From an uncultured Pelagibacteraceae bacterium (lineage in GTDB: Bacteria > Pseudomonadota > Alphaproteobacteria > Pelagibacterales > Pelagibacteraceae): a stretch of 64,000 nucleotides of DNA. Both the position numbers and the translations under genes were made by a program. Below, piece after piece: positions 45,660-61,504 of the stretch (its first letter is position 1; the number at the start of each line of letters is the position of its first letter). The notes under the pieces are model-generated. The model did not search any database. It saw only the letters and a program-made list of their open reading frames with translations, and was not told the DNA's origin. The stretch spans positions 19,964 through 83,963 of the forward strand of contig CACJYQ010000002.1 in the NCBI GenBank assembly GCA_902597725.1, read 5' to 3'.

Positions 45660-46120
45660 TATTTATTTAACAATTCTTTTAATATGGTGCCAGCTTTTGA
45701 AAAATCAATTTCATCAGCATGCAGTTTTTTTAATTCACCCATTACTTTTCCCATGTCTTTAATAGAGTTTGCACCCAATTTAGAAATAATCTCCTCACAT
45801 ATTTTTTTAGTGTCATCTTCATTTAACTGTGTAGGAAGAAAACTTGATAGAATATTAAATTCGTTTTGCTCAATCTCTAAAAGATCAGAGCGATTATTTT
45901 TTTTATAAATATCGATTGATTCGGTTCTTTGCTTCATCATCTTTTTTAATAATTTTTTTATATCCTCATCATCTGTCTCTTTTTTGTTAGGGCCAGACCT
46001 GTTCAAGATATCGAGATCCTTAATTGATGATAAAATTAACCTATAAGTTGAGATTTTAACCTTATCTTTAGATTTTAAGGCATTTTTATATTCAGTTTCA
46101 ATTGTTACTTTTAATGACAT
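45659..46120 (-). CDS. GatB/YqeY domain protein
   Basis: YRLILSSIKDLDIL, DEDIKKLLKKMMKQRTESIDIYKKNNRSDL, FLPTQL; next to dnaG. Confidence 0.9.
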   Translation of the reverse strand: MSLKVTIETEYKNALKSKDKVKISTYRLILSSIKDLDILNRSGPNKKETDDEDIKKLLKKMMKQRTESIDIYKKNNRSDLLEIEQNEFNILSSFLPTQLNEDDTKKICEEIISKLGANSIKDMGKVMGELKKLHADEIDFSKAGTILKELLNK

Positions 46121-46246
46121 AATTTTTTAATCTACTTTAAAGAAAAAATTCTTCAAAAGAAAAATTGTTTTTTTACAATTTTATAATACATCTCTGTTGC
46201 GATAATAAATCAATTATTGTATTAACCTTTAACTTATGAGTTGTAA

Positions 46247-47440
46247 TTGATCACAAAAGTAAAAAAAACTCACTTAAAAAATTCTCAAAAAAATACAGGT
46301 ATCTTAGTTTTAGAAAATAAAAAGATTTTTAAAGGAATCGGGATTGGATATCAGGGAGAAGCAACTGGTGAAGTTTGCTTTAATACCTCATTAACGGGAT
46401 ACCAAGAGATAATATCAGATCCATCTTATGCCGGACAAATAATAAACTTTACATTTCCTCACATTGGAAATGTAGGGACAAACAAAGAAGATTTTGAATC
46501 TGATAAAATATGGACTAAAGGAGTTATTTTTAATTCAGAGATAACTTCACCTTCAAACTATAGATCTTTTCAACATTTGGATACTTGGTTAAAAAAAAAT
46601 AAAATAGTGGGAATTACTGGACTTGATACAAGAAGTTTAACAAATTTTATTAGAGATAAAGGTGCTCCAAAAGGAACCATTGCTTACTCAAAGAAAAGTA
46701 AATTTAATATTAATAAACTCATTAATTCTACGATTAAATGGAGTGGGCTAAAAAATTTAGATCTAGCAGAAAAAGTTACTACGCAAAAAAATTATATTTG
46801 GAAAGGATTAAAAACTTGGAGAAAAGAACATGGCTATAGAAAAAATAATCAAAATTCATTTCATGTAGTCGCCATTGATTATGGAATAAAAAAAAATATT
46901 TTGAGATATTTTTCTGATTTTAAATGTAAAGTTACTGTAGTTTCTTGTAAAACACCCGCTGAAAAAATTTTATCTCTTAAACCTAATGGTGTTTTTTTGT
47001 CTAATGGACCTGGAGATCCAGCAGCAACAGGAAAATATGCAATTCAAATAATTCAAAATCTTATTAAAAAGAAAATGCCATTATTTGGTATTTGCCTTGG
47101 ACATCAGATACTCGCTCTTGCATTGGGTGGTAAAACAAAAAAAATGAAATTGGGTCACAGAGGAGCAAATCATCCCGTTAAAAATTTAATTAGTGATAAT
47201 GTGGAAATCACTAGCCAAAATCATGGCTTTGAAGTTGTAAGAGAAAATTTACCAAAAAACATTCAGATTACACATAAATCTTTGTTTGATAATAGTATTG
47301 AAGGGATAAAATTAAAGAATAATCCTGTATTCTCAGTTCAATATCACCCAGAGTCAAATCCGGGACCACAAGATAGTGTCTATTTATTCCAAGAATTTAT
47401 TAACAATATGAAAAAAAATGCCAAAAAGAAAAGATCTTAA
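46247..47440 (+). CDS. carA: Carbamoyl-phosphate synthase small subunit
   Basis: [41 protein letters not shown], glutamine amidotransferase triad; TTG start proposed by the ORF track. Confidence 0.95.
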   Translation: MITKVKKTHLKNSQKNTGILVLENKKIFKGIGIGYQGEATGEVCFNTSLTGYQEIISDPSYAGQIINFTFPHIGNVGTNKEDFESDKIWTKGVIFNSEITSPSNYRSFQHLDTWLKKNKIVGITGLDTRSLTNFIRDKGAPKGTIAYSKKSKFNINKLINSTIKWSGLKNLDLAEKVTTQKNYIWKGLKTWRKEHGYRKNNQNSFHVVAIDYGIKKNILRYFSDFKCKVTVVSCKTPAEKILSLKPNGVFLSNGPGDPAATGKYAIQIIQNLIKKKMPLFGICLGHQILALALGGKTKKMKLGHRGANHPVKNLISDNVEITSQNHGFEVVRENLPKNIQITHKSLFDNSIEGIKLKNNPVFSVQYHPESNPGPQDSVYLFQEFINNMKKNAKKKRS

Positions 47441-50400
47441 AAAAATTTTAGTTGTAGGTGCTGGACCAATTATCATTGGTCAAGCTTGTGAATTTGATTA
47501 TTCAGGAACCCAGGCTTGTAAGGCATTAAAAGATGAAGGTTATAAAGTTATTTTAATTAATTCAAATCCAGCAACAATTATGACAGATCCAGATGTTGCA
47601 GAAAAAACTTATATTGAGCCTATTACTTTAGAGGTTTTAGAAAAAATTCTCAAAAAAGAAAAACCAGATGCAATTCTTCCAACCATGGGTGGTCAAACTG
47701 CTCTTAACCTCGCAATGGAGGCAGAGAAAAAAGGAATTCTAAAAAAATATAAAATTGAATTAATTGGTGCGAATTCAAAAGCTATTTCCAATGCGGAAGA
47801 TAGAAAAAAATTTAGAAAAAACATGATTGATATTGGTTTAGATCTTCCAAAATCTGAGATCGTAAACAATATAAATCAAGCATCGAAAGTTTTGAGTAAA
47901 ATTGGTCTGCCAGCGATAATTAGGCCAGCTTTTACGCTTGGTGGTTTAGGAGGAGGAATAGCAAAAAACAAAAAGGATTACCTAAAAATTATCAAAAATG
48001 GTTTACACGAGTCTCCGGTTAGCCAAGTACTTGTAGAGGAGTGCTTAGAAGGTTGGAAAGAATTTGAAATGGAAGTTGTAAGAGATAAAAAAGATAATTG
48101 TATAATTATTTGTTCAATAGAAAATGTAGATCCAATGGGAATACATACAGGAGACTCTGTTACAGTTGCTCCTGCATTGACATTAACTGACAAAGAATAT
48201 CAAGTAATGCGAAATGCTTCTATTGCATGTTTAAGAAAAATTGGAGTTGAGACAGGTGGTTCAAATGTTCAATTTGCAATAAATCCTAAAAATGGGCGAA
48301 TGGTAATAATTGAGATGAACCCTAGAGTTTCAAGATCATCAGCCCTAGCATCAAAAGCAACTGGATTTCCTATCGCAAAAGTTGCTGCAAAACTTGCAGT
48401 CGGCTATACGTTGGATGAATTAAAAAATGAAATTACCAAAGTTACTCCAGCATCATTTGAACCGAGTATAGATTATGTAGTAACCAAAATTCCAAGGTTT
48501 ACTTTTGAAAAGTTTTCAACTTCTCCTGCAATCCTGGGCACATCAATGAAATCAGTCGGAGAAGCAATGGCGATTGGAAGAAATTTTAAAGAGTCTCTTC
48601 AAAAAGCATTGATTTCACTTGAGACTGGTTTTTCAGGTTTAGATAGAATATTTAATCTTAATAAAAGACAAATTGAAAAAAAACTTAAAGAAAATATTCC
48701 AAATAAAATCTTACTTGTTGCTGAAGCAATAAGGAAAAAAATCAAGCTTAAAAGAATTTATAATTTATCAAAAATCGATCCGTGGTTCTTAAACCAAATT
48801 AAAGAAATAATAGATAATGAAATTAAGATCAAAAATAATGGATTGCCTAAAAATTTTGATGATTTTAACCAAATAAAATCAATAGGTTTTTCAGATAAAA
48901 AGCTTTCTGAGCTGTCAAATTTGTCTGAAGATATTGTGAGAAAAAAAAGAACTGCCCTTAAGATTTCACCAGTATTTAAAAAAGTTGATACTTGTGCTGC
49001 AGAATTCAAATCCTTTACACCATACATGTACTCAACGTATCAAAGAAATTTCTCAATAAATTCAGAGTGTGAAGCTGACCCCTCTGTTAAGAAAAAAATT
49101 ATAATATTAGGTGGAGGGCCTAATAGAATAGGACAAGGAATAGAATTTGATTATTGCTGTTGTCAGGCAAGTTTTGCCTTAAAGAATGCAGGTTATGAGA
49201 CCATTATGGTTAATTGTAATCCGGAAACTGTCTCAACTGATTACGATACTAGTGATAGATTGTATTTTGAACCTTTGAAGGAAGAATATATTTTTAATAT
49301 TATTAAGAGGGAAAAAGATAAAGGAAATTTAGTCGGTATCATTACACAATTTGGTGGTCAAACTCCAATTAAACTAGCAAAATTTTTACATGATAATAAT
49401 CTTCCAATTTTAGGAACTCAATACTCATCTATTGATCTAGCAGAAGATAGAGATAGATTTAGAAAGCTTTTAGAAAAATTAAATTTAAATCAAGCTGAAA
49501 GTGGAATTGCAAAAAATTATAAACAAGCAATTAAAATATCTGAAAAAATTGGTTTGCCTTTAATGGTTAGACCTTCATATGTTCTTGGAGGAAGGGCGAT
49601 GGAAATTGTTTATGAAAAAAGTCAATTAAAAAATTTTGTAGAGGAAGCGTTTAAAGCAGCAGAAAAAAATCCAATTCTTATTGATAAATTTTTAGATCAT
49701 GCAATGGAGGTGGATGTTGATGCTATATCTGATGGTAAAGAAGTACATGTGGCTGGCATCATGCAGCATATAGAGGAAGCAGGAATTCATTCTGGGGACT
49801 CGGCTTGCAGCTTACCACCTGTTTCCATAAAACCTTTTTTACTAAAAGAAATTGAGAAACAAACAAAAAATTTAGCCCTGGCTCTGAAAGTAAAAGGTTT
49901 CATGAATGTTCAATTTGCAATAAAGAAAGATGAAATTTTTGTTATTGAAGTAAATCCAAGAGCTAGTCGGACTGTTCCATTTGTATCAAAAGCTAAAGGA
50001 ATACCATTGGCAAAAATAGCCTCGAGAGTTATGGCAGGTGAAAAACTCTCAAGATTTGATTTAAGAGATAAATCAAAAGGTATGTTTGCAGTAAAAGAAG
50101 CAGTTTTTCCGTTTAATAAATTTCCAAACAGTGATTTATTGTTAGGTCCAGAAATGAAATCAACTGGAGAGGTGATGGGGTTTGACAAAAATTTTGGAAT
50201 GGCATACGCAAAAAGCCAGATAGCATCGTCTAATTCGTTACCTACAAATGGACTGGCTTTTTTATCATTAAAAGATTCTCATAAAGATGAAGGTTTAGGG
50301 CTTGCAAAAGAACTCTTGAAACTAAAATTCCATTTGTGTGCTACAAAAGGAACAGCTGAGTACATTAAAAAACATGGCATGAGTTGTAAAATTATAAATA

Positions 50401-50642
50401 AAGTAAGTGGTGGATCACCTCATATCGTTGATGTTCTTAACTCCAAAAAAATAGCTTTGGTAATTAATACTGGTGGTGGCAATACAGAACATAGATTAAA
50501 CGATGCTATTGCTTTAAGAAGAGCAACACTTAAAAATAAAGTGCCCTACTGCACTAATATGTCAACAGCGCTTGCATGTATTGAGGGAATTAAATCACTT
50601 AAAACAAAAAAATTAGAGGTGACGTCTCTACAAAATATTTAA
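47418..50642 (+). CDS. carB: Carbamoyl-phosphate synthase large subunit
   Basis: 1074 aa, duplicated ATP-grasp; [38 protein letters not shown]. Confidence 0.97.
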   Translation: MPKRKDLKKILVVGAGPIIIGQACEFDYSGTQACKALKDEGYKVILINSNPATIMTDPDVAEKTYIEPITLEVLEKILKKEKPDAILPTMGGQTALNLAMEAEKKGILKKYKIELIGANSKAISNAEDRKKFRKNMIDIGLDLPKSEIVNNINQASKVLSKIGLPAIIRPAFTLGGLGGGIAKNKKDYLKIIKNGLHESPVSQVLVEECLEGWKEFEMEVVRDKKDNCIIICSIENVDPMGIHTGDSVTVAPALTLTDKEYQVMRNASIACLRKIGVETGGSNVQFAINPKNGRMVIIEMNPRVSRSSALASKATGFPIAKVAAKLAVGYTLDELKNEITKVTPASFEPSIDYVVTKIPRFTFEKFSTSPAILGTSMKSVGEAMAIGRNFKESLQKALISLETGFSGLDRIFNLNKRQIEKKLKENIPNKILLVAEAIRKKIKLKRIYNLSKIDPWFLNQIKEIIDNEIKIKNNGLPKNFDDFNQIKSIGFSDKKLSELSNLSEDIVRKKRTALKISPVFKKVDTCAAEFKSFTPYMYSTYQRNFSINSECEADPSVKKKIIILGGGPNRIGQGIEFDYCCCQASFALKNAGYETIMVNCNPETVSTDYDTSDRLYFEPLKEEYIFNIIKREKDKGNLVGIITQFGGQTPIKLAKFLHDNNLPILGTQYSSIDLAEDRDRFRKLLEKLNLNQAESGIAKNYKQAIKISEKIGLPLMVRPSYVLGGRAMEIVYEKSQLKNFVEEAFKAAEKNPILIDKFLDHAMEVDVDAISDGKEVHVAGIMQHIEEAGIHSGDSACSLPPVSIKPFLLKEIEKQTKNLALALKVKGFMNVQFAIKKDEIFVIEVNPRASRTVPFVSKAKGIPLAKIASRVMAGEKLSRFDLRDKSKGMFAVKEAVFPFNKFPNSDLLLGPEMKSTGEVMGFDKNFGMAYAKSQIASSNSLPTNGLAFLSLKDSHKDEGLGLAKELLKLKFHLCATKGTAEYIKKHGMSCKIINKVSGGSPHIVDVLNSKKIALVINTGGGNTEHRLNDAIALRRATLKNKVPYCTNMSTALACIEGIKSLKTKKLEVTSLQNI

Positions 50643-51301
50643 TCAACCTTCCAATCTGTTTTAAATGTAACATAATTGACTTGAATACATCGTCTTTCTT
50701 TAATAATTTTTTTCTTTTCCATCCCGTGCCATGTATTTGGACCGCTTGTAAATAAATAACCATAATTATGTTTGTAGGGAACTGTTTTAACTTTTTCTAA
50801 TTTTTCATTATAAAAATCAGTACCCAGTTCCTCTGACTCATTTGCATTATTTACAAAAATAAGTCCTGACATTAATTTTTCTTTAATGTCACAATGAGGC
50901 TTTAACCAAAAACCTTCACGATCACAAATAACTTCAAGTCTGACATATGAACCGGATAAATCTTTATTAATCATTTTGGAGATCGTTTCACATGTTTCTT
51001 TAGATTGAAGTTCATTAATGAATTTTACTAAATGTGGAAATTGAGAAGCATTTTCTTTTGTAACAAAACATCTAAATTTTATTGCCTTACCACCTGAAGC
51101 TATGCCTTCTCTAAATTCGGCGGCACCACCATCAATTGCTCTTGTACCATCATAATTGAGATTATGTTTGCTTACATCGGGAATATCTGCACCTTCTATT
51201 TCTTTAATAGCTTCTTTACTTAAAGCATTATTATATTCCCAGTGATTAAATGGGAATTCGTACTTTTTTGAGTTTTTTAATATAGAATTAAGAAAAGTCA
51301 T
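50639..51301 (-). CDS. 2OG-Fe(II) oxygenase-like protein
   Basis: [20 protein letters not shown]...GTDFY...[29 protein letters not shown], HxD...H-type arrangement. Confidence 0.65.
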   Translation of the reverse strand: MTFLNSILKNSKKYEFPFNHWEYNNALSKEAIKEIEGADIPDVSKHNLNYDGTRAIDGGAAEFREGIASGGKAIKFRCFVTKENASQFPHLVKFINELQSKETCETISKMINKDLSGSYVRLEVICDREGFWLKPHCDIKEKLMSGLIFVNNANESEELGTDFYNEKLEKVKTVPYKHNYGYLFTSGPNTWHGMEKKKIIKERRCIQVNYVTFKTDWKVD

Positions 51302-52238
51302 AATCTTTAAATTGTTTCTCTATATATCCCGATATTCTATCAGTTTCATTAAGTTTTTTATAATTCCATTCTTCTACTCCGTCCCCTAAGTTTTTAATTA
51401 TTTCTAGGGATTTAAAAAGCTCAAAAAATTTTTTGAAACGAATATTTTTTTTAATAGATGGCATTTGAGCCACATATATCGGTCTCCCCGACATAGCTGC
51501 CTCAGATATCATAGATGTAGAGTCGCAAGTTACAATAATATGATTAGCTAGTTTAAGTGATGACAAATAGGCTTTCTTATCAATATCTTGAATTATAATC
51601 TGATCATCATCAAAAAAATTTCGAGCTTTATCTATAATTCTTTGCGGTGTTCTCATTGAAGGTATAAAAATTAGCTGATAACCTTGATTTATGAAATTTT
51701 TTTTGGTTTTAACAAAAATTTCCTCAATTATTTCATCATTAAAATCATAATACTTATTTGGACCACCAACGATAAACGCAATTACTTTTTCTTTTTTAAT
51801 TCTAGGTTTTAAATAATTAACATTTTCCTCTAACTCTTTTTCGGTAAGATAATGAATTGCTCCTTTGGTTTTAAGAACATTTTTTCCCTCAAGACCGTCG
51901 TGCTCTGGCGCAATAACAAAATCAAAATTATTTAATAATACTTTTGGATCTTGAATATGAATGTTCATAATTTTACTTCCAAATTTTTTTTTTAAAAAGA
52001 TGGATGGGACTACACTTTTTCTCCCACATGAAATTACTACATTAAATTTTTTTGATATATTATTTTTGAAAACAAAATCTTTTACGGGTGTTAATTTTGG
52101 AGGAATCATTTTCCAAAAATTATTTAGTTCAATTTTTTCGTGTATAAATTCAAGATTAAGAGCTTTGGCAAGCCCCTCAACTTGGCTAATCATGCCATGC
52201 ATACCCTCGGTCAATAATAAACCTTTTAATTTAGTCAT
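51288..52238 (-). CDS. ELM1/DUF1022-like protein
   Basis: VVISCGRKSVVPSIFLKKKFGSKIMNIHIQDP, FIVGGPNKYYDF, VTCDSTSMISEAAMSGRPIYV. Confidence 0.75.
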   Translation of the reverse strand: MTKLKGLLLTEGMHGMISQVEGLAKALNLEFIHEKIELNNFWKMIPPKLTPVKDFVFKNNISKKFNVVISCGRKSVVPSIFLKKKFGSKIMNIHIQDPKVLLNNFDFVIAPEHDGLEGKNVLKTKGAIHYLTEKELEENVNYLKPRIKKEKVIAFIVGGPNKYYDFNDEIIEEIFVKTKKNFINQGYQLIFIPSMRTPQRIIDKARNFFDDDQIIIQDIDKKAYLSSLKLANHIIVTCDSTSMISEAAMSGRPIYVAQMPSIKKNIRFKKFFELFKSLEIIKNLGDGVEEWNYKKLNETDRISGYIEKQFKDYDFS

Positions 52239-52259
52239 TTATCACTATATAGCTTTCAT

Positions 52260-53204
52260 ATGAGTCAAAATCCAACTAAACACACAAAAGTGTTAATAAT
52301 TGGGTCTGGTCCTGCTGGATACACTGCTGCAGTTTATGCTGCGAGAGCAATGTTGAGTCCAATTTTAGTTTATGGGGCGGAGCCTGGAGGCCAATTAACC
52401 ACAACAACAGATGTTGAAAACTTTCCTGGATTTGCTGATGTTATTCAAGGTCCATGGCTTATGGATCAAATGAAAGAACAAGCAAAAGCAGTTGGAACAG
52501 AAATGATTGAAGATCATATAAGTTCAGTAAACTTAAAAACAACACCTTTCGAGGCTGTGGGTGACACTGGTCAAAAATATACTGCTGATAGCATAATAAT
52601 TTCTACAGGTGCCCAAGCTAGATGGTTAAATATTAAATCTGAACAAGAGTTCAGAGGATTTGGTGTATCGGCATGTGCAACATGTGATGGTTTTTTCTTT
52701 AAAGACAAGGAAGTTGCTGTTGTAGGTGGAGGTAATGCGGCTGTTGAGGAAGCAATGTTTCTTACAAAATTTGCGTCAAAAGTAAAATTAATTCACAGAA
52801 GAGATAGTCTAAGAGCTGAAAAAATGCTTCAAAAAAAACTTATGGAAAATAAAAAAATTGAAATCATTTGGGATACAGTTGTTGAGGATGTAATTGGAGA
52901 TAAAGATCCAAAAAATGTTAAAGGAATTAAAGTTAAGAATGTGAAAACAAATAAAATTGATGAAATAAAATTAGACGGTGTTTTCATTGCTATTGGTCAT
53001 GACCCTGCAACGCAATTATTTAAAGATCAACTTAGTATGGATAATGAGGGTTATTTGATAACAAAACCAGATTCAACAGAGACTAATGTACCAGGTGTTT
53101 ATGCAGCTGGAGACGTAAAGGATAAAACATTTAGACAAGCGGTAACTGCTGCTGGTATGGGATGTATGGCAGCACTTGAGGCTGAAAAGTTTTTATCTCA
53201 TTAA
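52260..53204 (+). CDS. trxB: Thioredoxin reductase
   Basis: IIGSGPAGYTAAVYAARA, CATCDGFF, GDVKDKTFRQAVTAAGMGCMAA. Confidence 0.96.
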   Translation: MSQNPTKHTKVLIIGSGPAGYTAAVYAARAMLSPILVYGAEPGGQLTTTTDVENFPGFADVIQGPWLMDQMKEQAKAVGTEMIEDHISSVNLKTTPFEAVGDTGQKYTADSIIISTGAQARWLNIKSEQEFRGFGVSACATCDGFFFKDKEVAVVGGGNAAVEEAMFLTKFASKVKLIHRRDSLRAEKMLQKKLMENKKIEIIWDTVVEDVIGDKDPKNVKGIKVKNVKTNKIDEIKLDGVFIAIGHDPATQLFKDQLSMDNEGYLITKPDSTETNVPGVYAAGDVKDKTFRQAVTAAGMGCMAALEAEKFLSH

Positions 53205-53205
53205 A

Positions 53206-54153
53206 GTGAAAAATAATCTTCATGTTTTCTTAGGAGCTACAGTTGCAGATGCAGCTGCTAGGCCATTACATTGGGTTTATAATCAAAAAAAACTAAGTAT
53301 TTATATTAAAGGAAAAAAAGACTTCTCTTTCTTAAAAAAGAATAGAAGTCCCTTCTATAATATCAAAACCGGGAAAGTCTCTGGTTACAATGAAATTAGC
53401 CAAGTGATGTTTCACACACTATTGGATGGACACAAAAATATAGAGAAACGTTTTAAAAAAAAAATCCTAAAAAACTTTGGCCCTGGAAGTAAATATTGGA
53501 AAAATTTAAAACTGAGATCCAAATATAAAAAAGTCAAAGACTGGCGTGGTATAGTCAGGGGACCATGGATACATCAAAATATTATTGAGACGGTAAAAAA
53601 TATCAAATTAAAAAAGAAGATCTCTGGTGGTGTAAAAGTCAATGAGTCAGATGGTTTTTGTGCTACTCTTCCGTATTTTCTATATGGCTTTGATTTTAAA
53701 AGTTTAGAAAAAATTTTCAAAATTGTAACAGTATCAAAAATAAGTTTTAAATATGCTATGGCAAAATTTTATTTAATAGATTTTGCGTTAAAGGGATCTG
53801 AGGACCCAATCAAAGAATTTACAAAAAAATTCAATAGAAATTCTTTTTTTAAAGGAATCGTTAATGACATTAAAAAAATAAGAAAATTTGGAACAAAGTT
53901 TGATCCAACTACGATAAAGAAACTAGGTATGGCTTGCAGCTATCCAGGTACTTTTAACAGTTCAATATATACAATCATAAATTCAAAAAATTATAAAGAT
54001 GCTATATTAAAAACAATAAAGGCAGGTGGGTGCAATTGTTCAAGAGCAAATTTTACTGGAGCATATTTCGCTGCTTTAAAAGGTATAAATTCTATCCCAA
54101 ATAATTGGATTAAAAAAACTATTCCAGCTAAAAGAATTTTAACTCAAAAATAA
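53206..54153 (+). CDS. ADP-ribosylglycohydrolase-like protein
   Basis: FLGATVADAAARPLHWVY ... ILKTIKAGGCNCSRANFTGAYFAALKG. GTG start at 53206 directly after the trxB stop preferred over the overlapping start at 53176. Confidence 0.65.
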   Translation: MKNNLHVFLGATVADAAARPLHWVYNQKKLSIYIKGKKDFSFLKKNRSPFYNIKTGKVSGYNEISQVMFHTLLDGHKNIEKRFKKKILKNFGPGSKYWKNLKLRSKYKKVKDWRGIVRGPWIHQNIIETVKNIKLKKKISGGVKVNESDGFCATLPYFLYGFDFKSLEKIFKIVTVSKISFKYAMAKFYLIDFALKGSEDPIKEFTKKFNRNSFFKGIVNDIKKIRKFGTKFDPTTIKKLGMACSYPGTFNSSIYTIINSKNYKDAILKTIKAGGCNCSRANFTGAYFAALKGINSIPNNWIKKTIPAKRILTQK

Positions 54154-54166
54154 TCTCGCAATAAAT

Positions 54167-55057
54167 TTATAACTTTGTGACGTCAAGATCGTCATACTCT
54201 TTATTAACATCATCAATATTAATAGGAATAAATTTTTTATCGATATAAAATTTTTTATATGGGAATATTTTATCAAATTTTTCCTGAAAAAACTCCCTTA
54301 AGAGAAATTGCCTAAGGATTTTATTTTTAATTTTATAAACAGGATTGTTAGTGTACGTAATTTTTCTTTTTATAAATCGCTGATATTTCTTTAAATCTAT
54401 AAACTTATTTAAAAACATAAAAGTGCTTACCCCTGCACGTGAAATTGATCTATTATAATGAATATCTTTATGTCTATGTAAATACCCCATAAAATTTTCG
54501 TCAAAATTAAAAATTTTATGAAGAAAATTCAAATTATTGAGTTCTTCATATTTAACGACAATTACATTCTTAAAATAGCTTTTATACAAAGATATTAAAA
54601 ACTTATAATCAAAGTTATATAAATTAAACATCCCATCTTTTCTCTCAATATTATTTTTTTCAACATAAAAAAATTCACTTGGTTTTTTAATTTCATATAC
54701 TTGGATTGCTTGTAAATATATTGAATTCAATAAATCATAAGGATTACGCAAAACTAACAGGATGGTAGTGTCACTTGAAAAGTTTCTTTTTAAATTTTCA
54801 AAAGAAATCTCTAAATGATTAAACTCCCATCTTTTTGAAAACAATGATCTTTTGGATAAAATATAATTTTTAGGGAATTTATTTTCTAGGTTATTTTCGT
54901 TCTCGAGGTAATGTCTTTGAATTTTTTTTTTGTCTATAAATTTATAGATATCTATCATTTCTAAATTTTTTTTTTTTGAAATTTCTCTAAAAATTTGCTC
55001 TAAATAACAAGAGCCACACTTTCCAAGACCGATATGTAATAATCTTATACTGTTCAT
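54167..55057 (-). CDS. Sulfotransferase-like protein
   Basis: IRLLHIGLGKCGSCYLEQIFREI (PAPS 5'-phosphate loop-like), TTILLVLRNPYDLLNSIYLQ. Confidence 0.65.
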   Translation of the reverse strand: MNSIRLLHIGLGKCGSCYLEQIFREISKKKNLEMIDIYKFIDKKKIQRHYLENENNLENKFPKNYILSKRSLFSKRWEFNHLEISFENLKRNFSSDTTILLVLRNPYDLLNSIYLQAIQVYEIKKPSEFFYVEKNNIERKDGMFNLYNFDYKFLISLYKSYFKNVIVVKYEELNNLNFLHKIFNFDENFMGYLHRHKDIHYNRSISRAGVSTFMFLNKFIDLKKYQRFIKRKITYTNNPVYKIKNKILRQFLLREFFQEKFDKIFPYKKFYIDKKFIPINIDDVNKEYDDLDVTKL

Positions 55058-55118
55058 TGATAAATAAGATTAATTTTTGATAAACATAATTTTTTTAATA
55101 TCTACCAAAAACTCTTTA

Positions 55119-58501
<3,383 letters not shown>

Positions 58502-58520
<19 letters not shown>

Positions 58521-59254
58521 TTATCACAGGTGGAGCAACAAGAATAGGTGCTGCAATTGCAAAAAAGCTTTCAGGTCCAAATAAAGAGTTAGTTCTTCAT
58601 TTTAATAAATCAAAATCTAAAGCAGTAATTCTCAAAAAAAAATTAGAGGGCATTGGAACTAAAGTTTATTTAGTCAAAGGTGATTTAAGTAAAGAAAAAG
58701 ATACTATCAAAATTATCAAATTAGCAAAATCTAAATTAAAATATTTTGATTGTCTTGTTAATAATGCCTCATTATTTGAGAATGATAAATTAGCAAATTT
58801 TACTAATAAAAGTTGGGAGAAACATATATCAACAAATTTAAAAGCACCTGCGCTTTTAACTAAAGAATTTTCCAAAAATATTAGAGGAAATAATAACAAT
58901 GTTATTAACATTATTGATCAAAGAATTTTTAAACTAACTCCATATTTCTTTTCTTACACTATTAGTAAATCTGGTCTTTATACTTTGACAAAAACGAGTG
59001 CTATGAGTCTTTCTCCTAAAATAAGGGTAAATGGTATTGCCCCAGGACCTACTATCAAAAATCAAAGGCAGACTGAAAAACATTTTAAAAAACAATATCT
59101 TGCTACTCCTTTAAAAAGACAGGTTGATGTTAATGAGATTTGTAATGCTGTTGACTTTTTTATAAAAAGCAGATCTATTACTGGTCAAGTGCTGGCAATT
59201 GATAGTGGCCAAAGTTTAAACTGGCAAACACCAGATGTTCTAGGTAAGGAATGA
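58502..59254 (+). CDS. Short-chain dehydrogenase/reductase, pteridine-reductase-like
   Basis: [17 protein letters not shown]; catalytic segment [24 protein letters not shown] with Asp in place of Ser (D-Y-K); directly upstream of folB. Confidence 0.8.
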
Positions 59255-59676
59255 AAAAAAATAATTTTAAAATTGTTAAAATTGATAAAGGAAAATCCCT
59301 TTTCAATTACGAAAAAAAAATCCTTATAAACGAGTTAATACTGGATTTAAAACTTGGATATTATGATTTTGAAAGAGAAAATGCTCAAAAAGTAAAATTT
59401 AGCCTTGAAATAGATTATCAAGATAAAAAACCGTCAAATGATAAAGATTTAAAATCAATAGTTAATTATGGAACTATTGTTAAGCTAATAAGAAAACTGG
59501 TTAAGAAAAAACATTATAACTTTTTAGAAACTCTTGCAGAGGCTGTCTTTGACGAATTATTTAAAGATAAAAGAATTGCTAAGATAATGCTTAAAATTGA
59601 AAAATTAGAGATTTTAAAAGAATGCTCATCTGTTGGTATTCAAATTACCAAAAAGAGAAGTCATGATAAGTTCTGA
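59251..59676 (+). CDS. folB: Dihydroneopterin aldolase-like protein
   Basis: [55 protein letters not shown]. Confidence 0.82.
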   Translation: MKKNNFKIVKIDKGKSLFNYEKKILINELILDLKLGYYDFERENAQKVKFSLEIDYQDKKPSNDKDLKSIVNYGTIVKLIRKLVKKKHYNFLETLAEAVFDELFKDKRIAKIMLKIEKLEILKECSSVGIQITKKRSHDKF

Positions 59677-61498
59677 TATTGGAAAAGAAATAATAAAAAA
59701 AGAACTGCCCTTAATCCCAAAACTTCCTGGTGTTTATAGGATGTTGAATGAAAAAGAAGAAATTCTTTATGTTGGTAAAGCCAAAAATTTACCAAATAGA
59801 CTCAAAAGTTATGTAGCTGAAAAAAACCATATTATTAGAACCGAAAGAATGTTGTCACAAACTAGAAAATTGGAGATAACAACTACTTCCAATGAAAGTG
59901 AAGCTTTACTTCTAGAAGCAAATTTAATCAAAAAATATAAACCAAAATTTAATATTTTACTAAGAGATGATAAATCTTTTCCTTTTATATTCATTGGCAA
60001 CAAAGATAAATGGCCACAAATAAAAAGACACAGAGGAAAAAAAACTACCGAAGGTTTTTATTTTGGACCTTTTGCATCTGCTGGATCAGCTAACTGGACA
60101 ATTAAAATGATACAAAAAATATTTCATCTTAGAGTTTGTGACGATACTGTGTTCAAAAACAGAGAACGACCATGTATTTTATACCAAATTAAAAGATGCT
60201 CTGGCCCATGCGTTGGTTACATAGAAAGTGATGAATACAAGAAGACTGTTGATGATGCTATTGAGTTTGTTTCTGGTAAATCAAGGAAAATACAAAAAAG
60301 CCTCTCGGTGCAGATGGAAAGAGCTAGCGAGAATTTAGATTTTGAAAAAGCAGTGATATTAAGAGATCGAATAAAATCGTTAAATATTATTCAATCATCA
60401 CAAAGAATTAATGAAGCAAATCTTATAGAGGCTGATGTAATCGCAGGATATAAAGAGTCTGGCAAAGCATGTATTCAAGTTTTTTTTTATAGATCAAAAC
60501 AAAACTGGGGCAATCAATCTTTTTTTCCAAAACACGATCCCGATGAAGATTTAAGCAATATAATTAATTCTTTTGTCACACAATTTTATGAAAATAAAAG
60601 TGTCCCATCTTCAATAATATTATCTGAAGAGATTAAAGAAAAAGTTTTGATTGAAAAAACTCTTTCTCTTAAAGAAAAAAAACAAGTTACTATATCTATA
60701 GCTAAAAAAGGGTCAAAATTAAAAGTAATTAACCTAGCAATAAAAAACGCTAAAGAGAGTTTAAATAGAAAGCTTTATGAAAGTCAAAATAATAAGGAAT
60801 TATTTGAAGCTGTGGCAAGTAAATTTAATCTAGAGACAAATATTAATCTGATTGAGGTTTATGATAACAGCCATATACAGGGAACTAACAGTGTAGGTGC
60901 ATTGATAGCTTATGGTGATGATGGATTTATTAAAAAAAGATATAGAAAATTTAACATTAAGCTAAAAAAGAATGAACAAGATGATTATGGAATGATGAAA
61001 GAAGTTTTGAATAGAAGATTTAAGAGAGCAATACAAGAAAAAGATAACTATTTAACTTTTCCAGATCTAGTAATGGTAGATGGAGGAAAAGGACAATATT
61101 CAGTAGCTAGAGAAACACTAAATGAACTTGGGCTTCATGATATTCCTATAATTGCGATTGCCAAAGGTAAATATAGAAATAGCGGAAATGAGACTTTCTT
61201 TCATAACGGTAAGGAATTTAAATTCGTTAAAAATGATCCTACTTTATTCTTTCTTCAGAGAATAAGGGATGAATCTCATCGCTTTGCAATTAGTGCTCAT
61301 AGAGCAAAAAGGAAAAAGGGTATCAGTAAATCCCTGCTAGACCAAATTGACGGAATAGGTTCCATAAGAAAAAGAGCTTTATTAAACCATTTTGGATCAG
61401 CTAGGGCAGTCGAATCTGCAAGCCTAGATGAGATTAAATCTGTAGAAGGGGTTGAGGAAAAAGTTGCAAAAAAAATATATAACTTTTTTCATGAATAA
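59663..61498 (+). CDS. uvrC: Excinuclease ABC subunit C
   Basis: GIY-YIG region [33 protein letters not shown] motif, C-terminal HhH; start likely MISSDIGKE at 59663. Confidence 0.95.
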   Translation: MISSDIGKEIIKKELPLIPKLPGVYRMLNEKEEILYVGKAKNLPNRLKSYVAEKNHIIRTERMLSQTRKLEITTTSNESEALLLEANLIKKYKPKFNILLRDDKSFPFIFIGNKDKWPQIKRHRGKKTTEGFYFGPFASAGSANWTIKMIQKIFHLRVCDDTVFKNRERPCILYQIKRCSGPCVGYIESDEYKKTVDDAIEFVSGKSRKIQKSLSVQMERASENLDFEKAVILRDRIKSLNIIQSSQRINEANLIEADVIAGYKESGKACIQVFFYRSKQNWGNQSFFPKHDPDEDLSNIINSFVTQFYENKSVPSSIILSEEIKEKVLIEKTLSLKEKKQVTISIAKKGSKLKVINLAIKNAKESLNRKLYESQNNKELFEAVASKFNLETNINLIEVYDNSHIQGTNSVGALIAYGDDGFIKKRYRKFNIKLKKNEQDDYGMMKEVLNRRFKRAIQEKDNYLTFPDLVMVDGGKGQYSVARETLNELGLHDIPIIAIAKGKYRNSGNETFFHNGKEFKFVKNDPTLFFLQRIRDESHRFAISAHRAKRKKGISKSLLDQIDGIGSIRKRALLNHFGSARAVESASLDEIKSVEGVEEKVAKKIYNFFHE

Positions 61499-61504
61499 AA
61501 AATT

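Noticed and set aside
46236-46250. Tiny leader ORF ATG AGT TGT AAT TGA overlapping the carA TTG start
   Set aside because: Too short to support as a regulatory leader peptide; could easily occur by chance.
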